Source of the DNA: Symbiodinium natans
Taxonomy: Eukaryota; Sar; Dinophyceae; Suessiales; Symbiodiniaceae
Length of the DNA stretch: 64,000 nucleotides
Assembly: GCA_905221605.1 (NCBI GenBank)
Contig: CAJNDS010002690.1
Location: forward strand, 650,531 to 714,530
Direction of reading: 5' to 3'
Both the position numbers and the translations under genes were made by a program. The notes under the pieces are model-generated. The model saw nothing but the letters and a program-made list of their open reading frames with translations, did no database searches and was not told the origin of the DNA. Shown piece by piece: positions 21,521 through 31,954 of this stretch. The number at the start of each line of letters is the position of its first letter. Within the stretch, counting starts at the first letter, position 1.

Positions 21521-22314
21521 CCCTGGTCTGTTAAGGTTGACTTTTTGTGGCGCGCTTCATGGGGGATGACAAGGCGTCGGGGCTTCGGCTCTCGGGTGTC
21601 CAGAGGTTTCTTGACTATTCTTTCCGTAAGGGCCCATGTACCATAGGGTTTAGGGTTCATTGTATATACTTGGGCCTTAACACCACTATTTAGGAACCCT
21701 GTGAAGGCCCGAGTATTTACTATGCAGGTACATGGACCCTTAGGGAAGTTGCGTAAGAACACCCCCCTCCCCAAGAAAACAAAATCATTGAAGATACGCT
21801 TCCTTACGAGGGTAATGTAGTTTTTTGAGTTTGGGGTTTGGGGTTTAGGGTTTAGGGTTTCGGGTTCAGCGTTCAGGGTTTAGGGTTTTGAGTTTTGGGT
21901 TTATTTTATGGAGCTCTTAAGGTTCATGGGGGTAGGTACCTAGGGAACCTTAGGCAAGCCCTAGGGAGTAGTGCGGAGTATTGGCGCGAACCATGGGTTA
22001 CATCCCTCCCTTGAACCCCCCTTAAGAACCGTTTATTGTTTCGGGTTTAGGGTTTAGGGTTTAGGGTTTAGGGAAGCCAGTTCCAGTAACTTACTTTCTG
22101 GTCCCTAAGCCCTTAACCCTAAACCCCGAAACCCTGGTCGGCTCATCTGTCTTTAGGGCTTCTCGGTCGTTAGTTGTGAGGGAAAGAGCTGAGGGTCGTG
22201 GAAGAGCAGACCCCTCTAAGTGTGATCTTTCTCACTCAAGGTTTGAAATAGGGGTTTAGGGCAGTTTAGGGTTTAGGGTTTAGGCTTTAGGGGTCTAGGG
22301 TTTAGTCGGACCGC

Positions 22315-22394
22315 AATGCCAATCCAGCGCAAAGGTAGAGCAACATGAGGACTGCTGCACAGAGCAAGTCGCTTCTACTCCCCATGCTGTGCTG
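22315..22394 (-). CDS. Possible first exon with signal-anchor, minus strand
   Basis: On the complement: MGSRSDLLCAAVLMLLYLCA then GLALRSD and stop. A short basic N-terminus plus a 15-residue hydrophobic core look like a signal peptide. Competing frames exist, so this is weak. Confidence 0.22.
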
Positions 22395-22889
22395 TTTCTT
22401 TTTCTCATGGATGTGTTCGATCGCGTGAAAAAGAATAGTTTGGGCTTCTTAGGGCTTAGTAAGTCTGGGAGAGGATTGAGGCAGCGGAGCTTTGGTGTTC
22501 TTGGGCGTAGAGGTTTAGGTCTCAGGGTTGGATGCTGTCCTGCGAAGTCTTCAGTTGGCTTCAGGTTCGCGTGCCTCACAAAACAAGGTGCACCTATTAC
22601 GTGCTCGAACTCTCGGGTACGATTGTGTATGTTCCACGACGTAGCCTGGACTCAAGATTCTGAACCATGAGGAACCCTCAGCCCTGAGGCCATACGCCCA
22701 TCCTCAATCCCCCAGGTTCTAAGTACATAGGGAATGAGGAAATGATGGCCCTATAGAAACCCTTCAAGGGACGCTAAACCCTAAACCCTAAACCCTAAAC
22801 CCTAAACCCTAAACCCTAAACCCTAAACCCTAAACCCTTCAAGGGATTATGTAGGGCCCTCCTTCTCCTGCTAAGAACCAGTCAGTCAG

Positions 22890-22965
22890 GTCAGCGCATG
22901 CCTGCCTGGGGTGACTTCCTGTCGGCATCTCGGTTGGAGAACGGCTTGGTTGCTTGCCCCGAACC
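22890..22965 (+). CDS. Candidate mini-exon
   Basis: After GTCAG: RMPAWGDFLSASRLENGLVA. CCCTAAA tracts lie on both sides, so it departs from the usual polarity. Confidence 0.35.
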
Positions 22966-23219
22966 CTACAGGCCCTAAACCCTAGCCCTAAACCCTAGCC
23001 CTAAACCCTAAACCTTAAACACCCCAAAATCACTCCTTCACGTCTTCGAGCAGTGGTGGGGTGCAGGGTTCAGGGCCTTATCCCCGAACCCAGGGATGAC
23101 GGACGCCTAAAAAACCTTGACCAGGTACAGGGTTTTAAGTGTTTTGGGTTTAGGGTTTGGGGTTTAGGGTTTGGTGGTTAGGGTTTCGGGTTTAGGGGTT
23201 GGGGCTTAGGGTTTGCCTA

Positions 23220-23386
23220 AGGGTAGTTCTTTGGGCCCTTAATAGCCCCCACCTCCTTTAAAGGGTTCTGAAGTCTGGGCCCTTGGGTTGTACCGGGCGT
23301 ACAAGGGTTTAGGGTTTAGGGTTTAGGGTTTAGGGTTTAGGGTTTAGGGTTTAGGGGCACCTTTTAAGGGCTTATGTAACTACCCG
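23220..23386 (+). mobile_element. Family D with internal TTTAGGG array
   Basis: GGGTAGTTCTTTGGGCCC to the left, array 23305-23354 in the middle, AAGGGCTTATGTAACTACCC to the right. Confidence 0.6.
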
Positions 23387-23837
23387 TAGACTTTCAGGTT
23401 TGGGGTTTGTAGAACTTCTACGCAACACGGGTTTTCTCAGGTGATTGCACACTAAGAGGTACTGCGGGAGGTGCCGGGAGCACCAGGGACTTTCACGGAA
23501 CATTGCCCAGAACCTTGAACGTAAGCCTTAAACATAAACCCTACCCCCTCCCCCCACCCCCACCCACCTACCTCATAGACCACTGACTTCTGGAATAAGG
23601 ACTCACCGATATTCCCTTGTTCAGGCTTGTTGAAAACTTCGGTAAACCCTACCCCCTGAACCCTAAACCCTAAATCCTAAACCCCAAACCCTAAACCCTT
23701 AAACCCTCCTGCATCCTTGTGGCATGAGGTGACATGGGCCAAACCCTAAACTCTAAACCCTAAACTCTAAACCCTAAACTCTAAACCCTAAACCCTAGCC
23801 CTAAACCCTAAACCCTCCTGCATCCTTGTGGCAGTAG

Positions 23838-23900
23838 GTGAGCTGTGTCGACGTGGGATCTGAAGACCATGACTGTCGGACTCTCAGCTCCCGGTCGCGT
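23838..23900 (+). CDS. Candidate mini-exon
   Basis: Frame VSCVDVGSEDHDCRTLSSRS, preceded by CCCTAAA and a repeated 20+ bp sequence, followed by TTTAGGG-type array at 23906. Three Cys residues. No family. Confidence 0.3.
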
Positions 23901-25061
23901 GGGGGTTCAGGGTTTAGGGTTTGGGGTTTGGGGTTTCGGGTTTAGGGTTTAGGGTTTAGGGTTTAGGGGTTTAGGGGTTTAGGGGTTTAGCGGTTTAGCG
24001 GTTTAGCGGGGTTCGGGTTTAGGGTTTAGGGTTTAAGGTTTAGGGTTCCCTTAAACTCCAACTAGCCAAAGGCCTTGGACATGATAAACCAAGATTCCTC
24101 TGAGCCGTAGAGTGCGTTGTTTTGGGTTGCAGGCTTATAAGTTTTAGCGTGCGTATAGTCTAAGCCCAGTATTTGATGTAGGACAAGAACAAGATATCTT
24201 ATGCCCGAATGGGTTTGGGGGAAAGATGGGTCTAGGGTTTGGCGACAGTGTCTCCTGCCCTTCCTTTTTTGCTCTCATGAAGGAGCGCCCATGTCTCAGG
24301 TGACCTCCACTGATTGCAACCTTCCCACGTCTACTCTGCCTCTCTCTCTCTCTCTATCCCTCTCTCTTTCTCCACCCCTCCCTGAGCCCTAAACCCTAAA
24401 CCCTAAATCCTTAAAATCCTTAAACCCTGATCCCTAAGCCCCCTTAAACGCCCGAATTCCCGAAGCACCTGAACCCTAAACCCCCGAATCCCCATAGGCA
24501 TCCTGGCGCTCTCCTTGATATGGCCCCTAGTCTGCTTTAAAGGAGATGTCTTTGAAGGCCCCTTGCCAGATTCGTCACAGGCACCTGACCACTCTTTGAT
24601 ATCGGCCCCAAACCCTAAACCCCAGGCCCTAAACCCCCAACCCCAAACCCCAAACCCCAAACCCCAAACCCTAAACCCTAAACCCTAAACCCCAAACCCT
24701 ACACCCTCCTGACTCCAGACAATAGGGCTCTGAGTGCTTTTGTGTTTGGCGTCATCCTGGGGTGGGTCTTGGAGGGTCCTTTGCTGCTTGGGGCCTGCAC
24801 AGGCACCCTAAACCCAAAACCCTAAGTCTGAACCCTGAAGCCCTAAGCCCTCAACCCTCAACCCTAAACCAAATTAGTATCTCTAAACCTAGTATCCCTA
24901 AACCCTAAAGCCTTAAAACCCTAACCCCGCAACCCTAAACCCTAAACCCTAAACCTAGTATCCCTAAACCCTAAAACCCAAAACCTAGTATCCGTAACCC
25001 TAAACCCTAAACCCGAAACCCTAAACCCTAAACCCTAAAACCCTAAACCCTTTGCACGCAG

Positions 25062-25126
25062 CCCTGGATCGCCACGGCCTCTATGCCGCCACTGCCGAAG
25101 CCGTGGCTGCGGAGCTGGCCACTTAG
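25062..25126 (+). CDS. Candidate mini-exon with TAG
   Basis: CACGCAG acceptor, then LDRHGLYAATAEAVAAELAT and TAG (25124-25126). Helix-like Ala/Glu pattern. CCCTAAA before, TTTAGGG after (25139). May be a terminal exon. Confidence 0.4.
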
Positions 25127-25138
25127 GCGCGAAAGATA

Positions 25139-25330
25139 GGGTTTGGGTTTAGGGTTTAGGGTTTAGGGTTTAGGGTTTAGGGTTTAGGGTTTAGGGTTTA
25201 GGGTTTAGGGTTTAGGGTTTAGGGTTTAGGGTTTAGGGCTTAGGGCTTAGGGCTTAGGGCTTAGGGCTTAGGGCTTAGGGCTTAGGGCTTGGGCTGAGGG
25301 CTTAGGCTTTGGGGTTTAGGGTTTAGGGTT
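25139..25330 (+). repeat. TTTAGGG then CTTAGGG block array
   Basis: About 15 TTTAGGG units, then about 7 CTTAGGG units, then TTTAGGG again: variant units are locally homogenised. Confidence 0.92.
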
Positions 25331-25496
25331 TAAGCCCCATACTATTAGATGACACACACTTAAACCGTACAAGTGTACGCCACAAACCCTGTGCATTTTG
25401 GCCGGTGTTCAGAGGTCAGTGGAGGCGCCCGGCCCTAGGCACTTGCCTAGGCCAGCTAGAGCAAGGGAAGAAACCTTATAAACCCTACAAGGAGGG

Positions 25497-25605
25497 GCCC
25501 CCTTACTCTACGAACTGTAGTTAAGGAACTTATGGATCCTTATTTAGGATCCTTGTAACCCAATTAAGGGTCCTTCTAACTCTACTTAAGGGGGCCCCTC
25601 CTTGT
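25497..25605 (+). mobile_element. Hairpin family I, copy 1
   Basis: ACAAGGAGGGGCCCCCTTA and its complement at 25587-25605, about 19 bp perfect arms, with inner imperfect palindromes on GGATCC. Confidence 0.7.
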
Positions 25606-26029
25606 AATCACTAATCCCTAAACTTTGTGAGGCCCGCAAATCCGAATCTTTGGAATCCCTGAAGGCCTGTCCTCGATACCCTAAACCCGAAACCCGAAAC
25701 CCTAAACCCTAAACCCTAAACCCTAAACCTCAAAGAGCTGCTTCTCTCTACTCTGCTTTCCTTCTGTATACAGCGTGAGCGTCTCTATCTCTATATTCTC
25801 ATTTTGTACTTATTACCATGGCCCTCAACCCTGTTGAAAGTTTCTTGAAACTGCAAAGTGTATGGGCGTGAGCATCTTTATACTCCCATAGCATACTTCC
25901 AGTAGCCCCAATGCCTATACGAAAGCCATGTTAGTCAGATTCCCATGTGATGTACCAATACCCCTGGATACTAAACCCCAAACCCTAAACCCTAAACCGT
26001 GGATAGCAAACACTAAACCCATATCTCAG

Positions 26030-26089
26030 GACGAGCTTCAGCGGCAGCACGGCCTAGCGCCTCAGCTGGAGCAGGGCCAAGAACCTTAA
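26030..26089 (+). CDS. Candidate terminal mini-exon
   Basis: CTCAG acceptor, then DELQRQHGLAPQLEQGQEP and TAA (26087-26089). Gln/Glu-rich, looks coding; upstream is a CCCTAAA array. Confidence 0.35.
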   Translation, partial: DELQRQHGLAPQLEQGQEP

Positions 26090-26209
26090 GCCGAGGGTTT
26101 CGGAAGGCTTCGGACCCTAAACCCTAAACCCCAAAACCAGATTTTCTTGGCTTCAGGATTTTAGTGTTTAGGGTTTAGGGTTTAGGAGGGTTTAGGGGCC
26201 CAAACACCG

Positions 26210-26272
26210 ATGGTGACGGTCGTCCAACCCGCCCCCGACTTCTTTCCCGAGCGTTTCGCCCGAAGCTTCTAG
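26210..26272 (+). CDS. Short open frame with ATG and stop
   Basis: MVTVVQPAPDFFPERFARSF and TAG. The VxQPAPDF start resembles the N-terminus of 2-Cys peroxiredoxins, but the frame ends after 20 residues and lies between two TTTAGGG arrays. Exon or chance; a peroxiredoxin call is not supported. Confidence 0.22.
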   Translation: MVTVVQPAPDFFPERFARSF

Positions 26273-26539
26273 CTGTTAGGGTTTAGGGTTTAGGGTTTAG
26301 GGTTTAGGGTTTAGGGTTTTGACTGGAGCTTCTAGCTTGCAAACTGGGACGGGCTGTTACCCTGTTCAAATAAACCTCCCAGAACTCTGAAGCCCGGGAA
26401 ACCAGCGACGAGGTAGCTTGAGGCTAGGCCGCAAGGGGTCCTGCCTGTTTCATTCCGAAGTCGCAGTTGGACGGTGTTTGCATCGGCTGAGCTATGTAAG
26501 AACAAAGAGACTAATGAACAACTGAATGAAAACAAGCTA

Positions 26540-27060
26540 ATCCACCAGTAAACGTAATCATGGCGTATTTCATGTACGAAAGAGGGGAATGATTGTAATT
26601 ATAAGGGCCCTTTGTAACCAACTTATTAACTTCTTTCTCTTGATTCATATTATTCTTTCACCTCTCTCCCAGCACTTTATGTCGTCTATTGATAAAACTA
26701 CTGGCACTATATGTTGTCCACTTGGTGGGCATTATAAGTAGTTTATTGCATTATTAGCAGTTTATTGCTGTGAGCACAAGAACACGATGAAGTTTCGTAA
26801 ATTCGTTTGTCTCGCGATAAAAAGCCCAAAGCTGTCTAAATTTCAAGGGGTGTGCAAAGAAGCCCCTATACATAACATAACATCCCTGAAAATTGGTGTT
26901 CTCAACGGACGGTGTTTGCTTTCCAAATTCTCCGGATGCTTTTTTAATGGCAATTTCCGGGTCCAGAAGGGTTGGCATTCAGGTAAGAGACCCCATGTAA
27001 GGCCTTATGGGACTTATAAGGGTGCTAGGCGTTATGCATGGACGATGCAACGGGTGTAGG
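26540..27060. other. AT-rich unique segment with overlapping open frames on both strands
   Basis: No telomere-like arrays. Plus 26787-27059 (MKFRKFVCLAIKSPKLSKFQ...) and minus 26978-26754 (contains YVMYRGFFAHPLKFRQLWAF) overlap, and I cannot choose. Lower GC than the exon islands suggests an old transposon or intron rather than an exon. Confidence 0.3.
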
Positions 27061-27451
27061 GGAAGCAACCCCCCTGAGATGTCCTAGGAAGCGTGAACCC
27101 TGAACCCGAAGGCCCCTAAACCCCAACCCTCAACCCGAAACCCTACGCAAGCCCTACATAAACCCGCAAACCCTCAACCCTCAACCCCAAACCCTGTACC
27201 CCGAACCCTAAACCCTAAACCCTAAAACCTAAACCCTAAACCCTAAACCCTAAACCCCAAATCAGGCCCCTGATCGGCTGATCGTCGGAGGCTACTCACA
27301 GGCCAGGCTCTAAGAAGCCTACGGCCTTACACGGGTGCAAGGGCTCCTTGGGGGTTTAGGGTTTAGGGTTTAGTAGGGTTAGCGACCCTAAACCCTCCAA
27401 CCCCACCTCGAAACCCCAAATGTTCAAGTCGCGTACTGGGGAGCCGGGAAA

Positions 27452-27535
27452 GATGGACTTCCTTGACGTGTGCGGCGATCAACAGCAGGATGAAACGAGT
27501 GTGGCCCGACTTAACCAACCCAGACACCTGGGAGT
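27452..27535 (+). CDS. Candidate coding island
   Basis: MDFLDVCGDQQQDETSVARL then NQPRHLG; the frame runs into a family-C hairpin fragment (about 27530-27600). Acidic/Gln-rich; no family. Confidence 0.3.
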
Positions 27536-27783
27536 ATCCAAAAAGCAGAGCCCTCCAAATAGTACCCTATACTACTAGTAGGTCCGTCTTAGGAACCCTT
27601 AAATTCAAGGGCCGCAATCCCAAGCCCTAGGCTATCCTAAACCACCTAGATGGCCCCAAGCCCTAAACCCTAAACCCTAAACCCCAAACCCCAAACCCGA
27701 AACCCCAAACCCCAAACCCCAAACCCTAAACCCTAAACCCTGAACCCTAAACCATAAACCCCAAACCCCAATCCCACCTCTAG

Positions 27784-27861
27784 CGTGCACCGTGCTCCTC
27801 TGGCACCAGGGCGCTGCCGCTGCGCTGCAGAGCGCATCTCGGACCGCGGCAGACACCTCAC
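27784..27861 (+). CDS. Candidate mini-exon ending at GTTTAG
   Basis: CTCTAG acceptor, TVLLWHQGAAAALQSASRTA then ADT; the donor GTTTAG at 27862 opens a TTTAGGG/TTTGGGG array. CCCTAAA before. Confidence 0.4.
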
Positions 27862-28032
27862 GTTTAGGGTTTAGGGTTTAGGGTTTGGGGTTTGGGGTTT
27901 GGGGTTTAAGGTTTGGGGTTTGGGGTTTAGGGTTTGGGTTTGGGGTTTGGGGTTTAGGGTTTAGGGTTTGGGGTTTGGGGTTTTGGGTTTGGGGTTTGGG
28001 GTTTAGGGTTTGGGGTTTGGGGTTTGGGGTTA
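27862..28032 (+). repeat. TTTAGGG/TTTGGGG array
   Basis: TTTGGGG dominates. It is bordered by degenerate GGTTT-rich sequence to 28260. Confidence 0.9.
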
Positions 28033-28274
28033 CGGTTTGCGGTTCAGGAATTCGCGGTTAAAGTTTTAGAGTTTCATGGTTTCGGGTTTTTGGGTTAAAG
28101 TTTGGGGCTTAGGGTTTAGGTTTTCGGGTTTAGAGTGTAGGGTTTGTGGTTTAGGATTTTGGGTTTGGGGTTTAGGATTTTGGGTTTAGGATTGTGGGTT
28201 TTCGGGTTTAGGGTTTTGGGTCCTTAAGTTTACAAAGGGTTCAGGGTTTCTGGTTTTAATCAAGGGTTTCCCTA

Positions 28275-28583
28275 GCCGTTCCACCTCAAGTATCGTTCCA
28301 CCTCAATTTCAGCGTGCTGCTTCAGCGCGAAGCCCACGCGCTGAAGCAGCACCCAAAATCGAGGCAGCACCCAAATCGAGGCAGCATGCATTTGGCACGG
28401 GAATTTGGCCTGGCATGTTTCTTCTCAAGCAAAATAGCCTTTCTAGCGAAACCCAGTTGATTTTCACAGCGTGCCACCTCGACTATCGTTCCACCTCAAT
28501 TTCAGCGTGCTGCTTCAGCGCGAAGCCCACGCGCTGAAGCAGCACCCAAAATCGAGGCAGCACCCAAAGCGAGGCGGAATGGC
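28275..28583 (+). mobile_element. Element with duplicated perfect 16-bp hairpin
   Basis: Ends GCCGTTCCACCTC and GAGGCGGAATGGC are inverted. Two about 100-bp direct copies (28288-28385 and 28478-28575) each hold GTGCTGCTTCAGCGCG, a 7-nt loop AAGCCCA, and the exact complement (28314-28352 and 28507-28545). Confidence 0.7.
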
Positions 28584-28861
28584 TATGGAACTCCTTGATT
28601 TAAAGGCTTTTGGATCCTCCCAGGGGGCTGGGTTGGGGTTTTAGGGGTGGGCTTGGAGTTTCATCGATGGCTTGGGGGCTGTGGAGTTTGAGCTTGGAGT
28701 CGCGTTTGTGTTGCCTGCAAGCACTCGGCCAGCTAAACTAGGGTTTAGGGTTTAGGGCCGTTTAGGGTTTAGGGTTTAGGGTGTCGGGCTCAGGACTCGA
28801 CGTATAAGGGATTGGGGTTTAGGCTGTTGGGCTTAGCTAACGGAAGCTTGTTTTACCTTGT

Positions 28862-29114
28862 AACCTCTAAACCCCTGCCCGTAAACCCGTAAACCCGTAA
28901 ACCCCTAAACCCCTAAACCCCTAAATCCCTAAACCCCTAAACCCCTAAACCCCTAAACCCCTAAACCCCTAAACCCCTAAACCCCCTAAACCCCTAAACC
29001 CCTAAACCCCTAAACCCCTAAACCCCTAAACCCCTAAACCCCTAAACCCCTAAACCCCTAAACCCTAAACCCTAAACCCTAAACTAAACCCCCAAACCCC
29101 TAAACCCTAAACCC
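28862..29114 (-). repeat. (CCCCTAAA)n array
   Basis: 8-bp unit run of over 20 copies, a different unit length from the usual 7 bp. Confidence 0.92.
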
Positions 29115-29489
29115 CTTTCGATTCCCCTTGCTCCAAGCCGGCTTCCGGACTCCCAAAGCTGGCGCGGAGGTCATGGAATACCCAGAACGCCTTGCAGGTT
29201 GCATCGCTCTGTCAGGCCTTTCGTTTTCAGAAACGTGTGTGTGTATATATATATATATATGTATATGATATGTAGTGTATATATATATATATCATATGTA
29301 CATACATATTGCAGTATATATATATATATATATATATCGAGCCCAAGTGAATGATACATAGAAGCTGTGTGCTTAGAAGGGTTCTAAAGGGACTATAGTT
29401 GGGGTTCAAGGTCAAAAGACCCCAAGCACTCCAGGTCGAGCACCTTCGAAATGTTTACATCTTCAACTCTGAAAGAGGGCCGGTGGCTG

Positions 29490-29627
29490 AGCCCTAAACC
29501 CTAAACCCTACACCCTAAACCTTAAACCCGAAACCTTAAACCCGAAACCGTAAACCCTAATTCTAAACCCTAAACCTTAAACTCTAAACCCTAAACCCTA
29601 AACCCTAAACCCTAAACCCTAAACCTG
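29490..29627 (-). repeat. CCCTAAA array
   Basis: Upstream partner of the 29629 island; 29722-29806 is the TTTAGGG partner. Confidence 0.9.
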
Positions 29628-29628
29628 G

Positions 29629-29712
29629 AGGGTGGCTGCTGCCTCAAGCACGGGCCGCCCTCGCCGCTGGCGCTGCCAACGGCGCTGGCGCCCGGTGTGT
29701 CGGCACGCTTTG
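29629..29712 (+). CDS. Candidate mini-exon
   Basis: WLLPQARAALAAGAANGAGA then RCVGTLW. Very GC-rich, so all frames are fairly open. CCCTAAA before (29490-29627), TTTAGGG after. Confidence 0.3.
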
Positions 29713-30063
29713 GCGTACAGGGTTAGGGTTTAGGGTTTAGGGTTTAGGGTTTAGGGTTTAGGGTTTAGGGTTTAGGGTTTAGGGTTTAGGGTTTAGGGTT
29801 TAGGGATTGGGGTTGATACGAGGGTCTTGGCTGTTAGGGGTTTTTGGGGTTCAACGGTTCGGGCCCTCAGGGGTTTAGGGCTTAGGGCTTATAGGGCTTA
29901 GGGAGGCAGGTCTTCAGGGTTCAGGATGAGAAGGCCGCAAACATTACACCTCCTCTCGTTCACTTTAGGGTTTAGGGTTTAGTATAGGGTTTAGGGTTTA
30001 GGGTTTAGGGTTTAGGGTTTAGGGTTTAGGGTATGCACCCCTCTCAACCCTGTAAGCCCTCAG

Positions 30064-30130
30064 CCCTAAGCGAAGCTTTGCCGCGGACGTGCGGGCTTGG
30101 CTCCCTCCCGCTTTCAAGCTTTCGGGTGCA
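30064..30130 (+). CDS. Candidate mini-exon, reversed array polarity
   Basis: CTCAG acceptor, then RSFAADVRAWLPPAFKLSGA. TTTAGGG lies upstream and CCCTAAA downstream, opposite to the usual pattern, so a minus-strand exon is also possible. Confidence 0.25.
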
Positions 30131-31395
30131 GACACCCTAAACCCTGAACCCTAAACCCTAAACCCGAAACCCGAAACCCGAAACCCTAAACCCTAAACCC
30201 TAAACCCAAAGCCCTAAGCCCTAAGCCCTAAACCCTAAACCCTAAACCCTAACCCTAAACCCTAAACCCTCCCGGGAAACAAAGGAGAAACAAGCAGAAA
30301 GGCCAAGCCGAAAACCCAAACCTATCAAGACAAGAGCTGTTAGGGGTCTGGGAGCTTGGGCCCCTAACGGCTTAGCGTGTAATATGGGGTTTAGGGTTTA
30401 GGGTTTAGGGTTTGGGGCCAGGGTTAGGGTTTGAGGCTGTGGCACTTGTCTAGTGTGTGGGCATGCATCGGTAGGCCGAACCAGTAGCCTGAGATGCTTC
30501 TCGTGTGTACTGGGTTTAGGCTTTTGTTTAGTTTAGGGTCTTGTTTGGTTTAGGGTTCAAGGTGTAGGGTTTAGGGTTTAAGGTTTAGGGCGATGGCCTC
30601 GTGCTTCAGGTACTACCTCTTCCACGGCAAGCGAGATCTTCAGGCCGGGGGGCCCTAAACCCCCAACCCTAAACCCTAAACCCCAATCCCTACACCCTAA
30701 ACCCCGGACCCTAAACCTCAAACCCCAGACCCTAAACCTCCAACCCCAAAAGCGCCAAACCCTAAGACAATAAGTAATCGGGTTCAGGGGACGGTAACCC
30801 TTAACCCTAAACCAACCAGTGGTGGGCAGGTCAGCTTCAATTGCAGCAAGCATGCCGCGAAGCTCCTGTCCAAGGCTCTCGGGGCTGCCGTTTCCTTATG
30901 CGTGTTTTTTGTTGTTTGGGGTGTAGGGTTTAGGGTTTAGGGTTTAGGGTTTAGGGTTTAGGGTTTAGGGTGTGGGGTTTAGGGTTTAGGGCGTTTAGGG
31001 GTTAGGGTGTGGGGTGTAGGGTTGAAGCAACACACCCCAGAGCCCCTAATGCCCCAAAGCCCCCTACAAGCCCTAACCCCTGACATCCCTAGAGCCCCTC
31101 CAGACCCTAAAGCCCCTGAAGACCCTGAAGTCCCTCAAGACCCTGGGTTTAGGATTTAGGGTTTAGGGTTTAGGGTTTAGGTTTTAGGGTTTAGGGTTTA
31201 GGGTTTAGGGTTTAGGGTCCTGAAGACCCTGAAGCCCACCCTGAAGCCCCCAGACCCTAAACTCTAAACCCTAAACCCGAACCCCCAAACCAAACCCTAA
31301 GCCCCCAGACCCTAAACCCTAGACCCTAAACCCTAGCCCTAAACCCTAAACCCTAAACCGTAGCCCTAAACCCCAAACCCGAAGCCCCAAACCCA

Positions 31396-31459
31396 AGCTG
31401 AAGGCCGGCGCGCAGGTTGGCCTGAGAGAAGCCGCGTCTGGACATGCTCCAGGCCACGG
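31396..31459 (+). CDS. Candidate mini-exon
   Basis: LKAGAQVGLREAASGHAPGH between CCCTAAA (before) and TTTGGGG/TTTAGGG (after). Short. Confidence 0.27.
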
Positions 31460-31566
31460 GTTTGGGGTTTAGGGTTCGGGGTTTAGGGTGTGGGGTTTAG
31501 GGTTTAGGGTTTAAAGTTTTAGGGTGAGGGTTTAGGTGTTTTGGGTTTAGGGTGTAGGGGCTTAGT

Positions 31567-31665
31567 ATTCCCTTCCTTTTTTTTTTGTTGTTGTTGGGGG
31601 TTGCGGTTCCCTTATTAAACCCTTTAAGCAACAAAAGGGACACCCTTTTCAATCTTGGCTTACTG
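31567..31665 (+). mobile_element. Hairpin family B, degenerate copy
   Basis: Contains GGTTCCCTTATTAAACCC...AAAAGGGACACCC and ends near CTTACTGGG; related to the copy at 32796-32902. Confidence 0.5.
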
Positions 31666-31765
31666 GGTTTAGGCTTTAGGCTTTAGGCTTTAGGCTTTAG
31701 GCTTTAGGCTTTAGGCTTTAGGCTTTAGGCTTTAGGCTTTAGGCTTTAGGCTTTAGGCTTTAGGC
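31666..31765 (+). repeat. (TTTAGGC)n array
   Basis: About 14 exact TTTAGGC units, about 190 bp before the first exon of the 32 kb gene. A second TTTAGGC block is at 37207-37264. Confidence 0.92.
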
Positions 31766-31954
31766 CGATGGGAGTTTGGGGTTTGATTCGGGCTTTTGTC
31801 CACTTGACCTTTGCAATGCCAAACGGACGCGATGTTGCATTGTAGTACTTCGTGGTCATTACTGTCTTGTCGGTTCGTTCCGGAGATGACGTCCACGTGC
31901 GCAGCGATAATCATCGAACACCAGTCCTCAGCCCCCTTGGGGTGCCATCGAGAC

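Noticed and set aside
26210-26272. Peroxiredoxin gene
   Set aside because: Only about 8 residues resemble the family start; stop after 20 codons and no catalytic Cys motif.
28862-29114. CRISPR array
   Set aside because: The repeats are 7-8 bp tandem units without spacers.
29724-29806. Centromere or replication origin based on repeats
   Set aside because: Nothing specific beyond telomere-like units seen everywhere.
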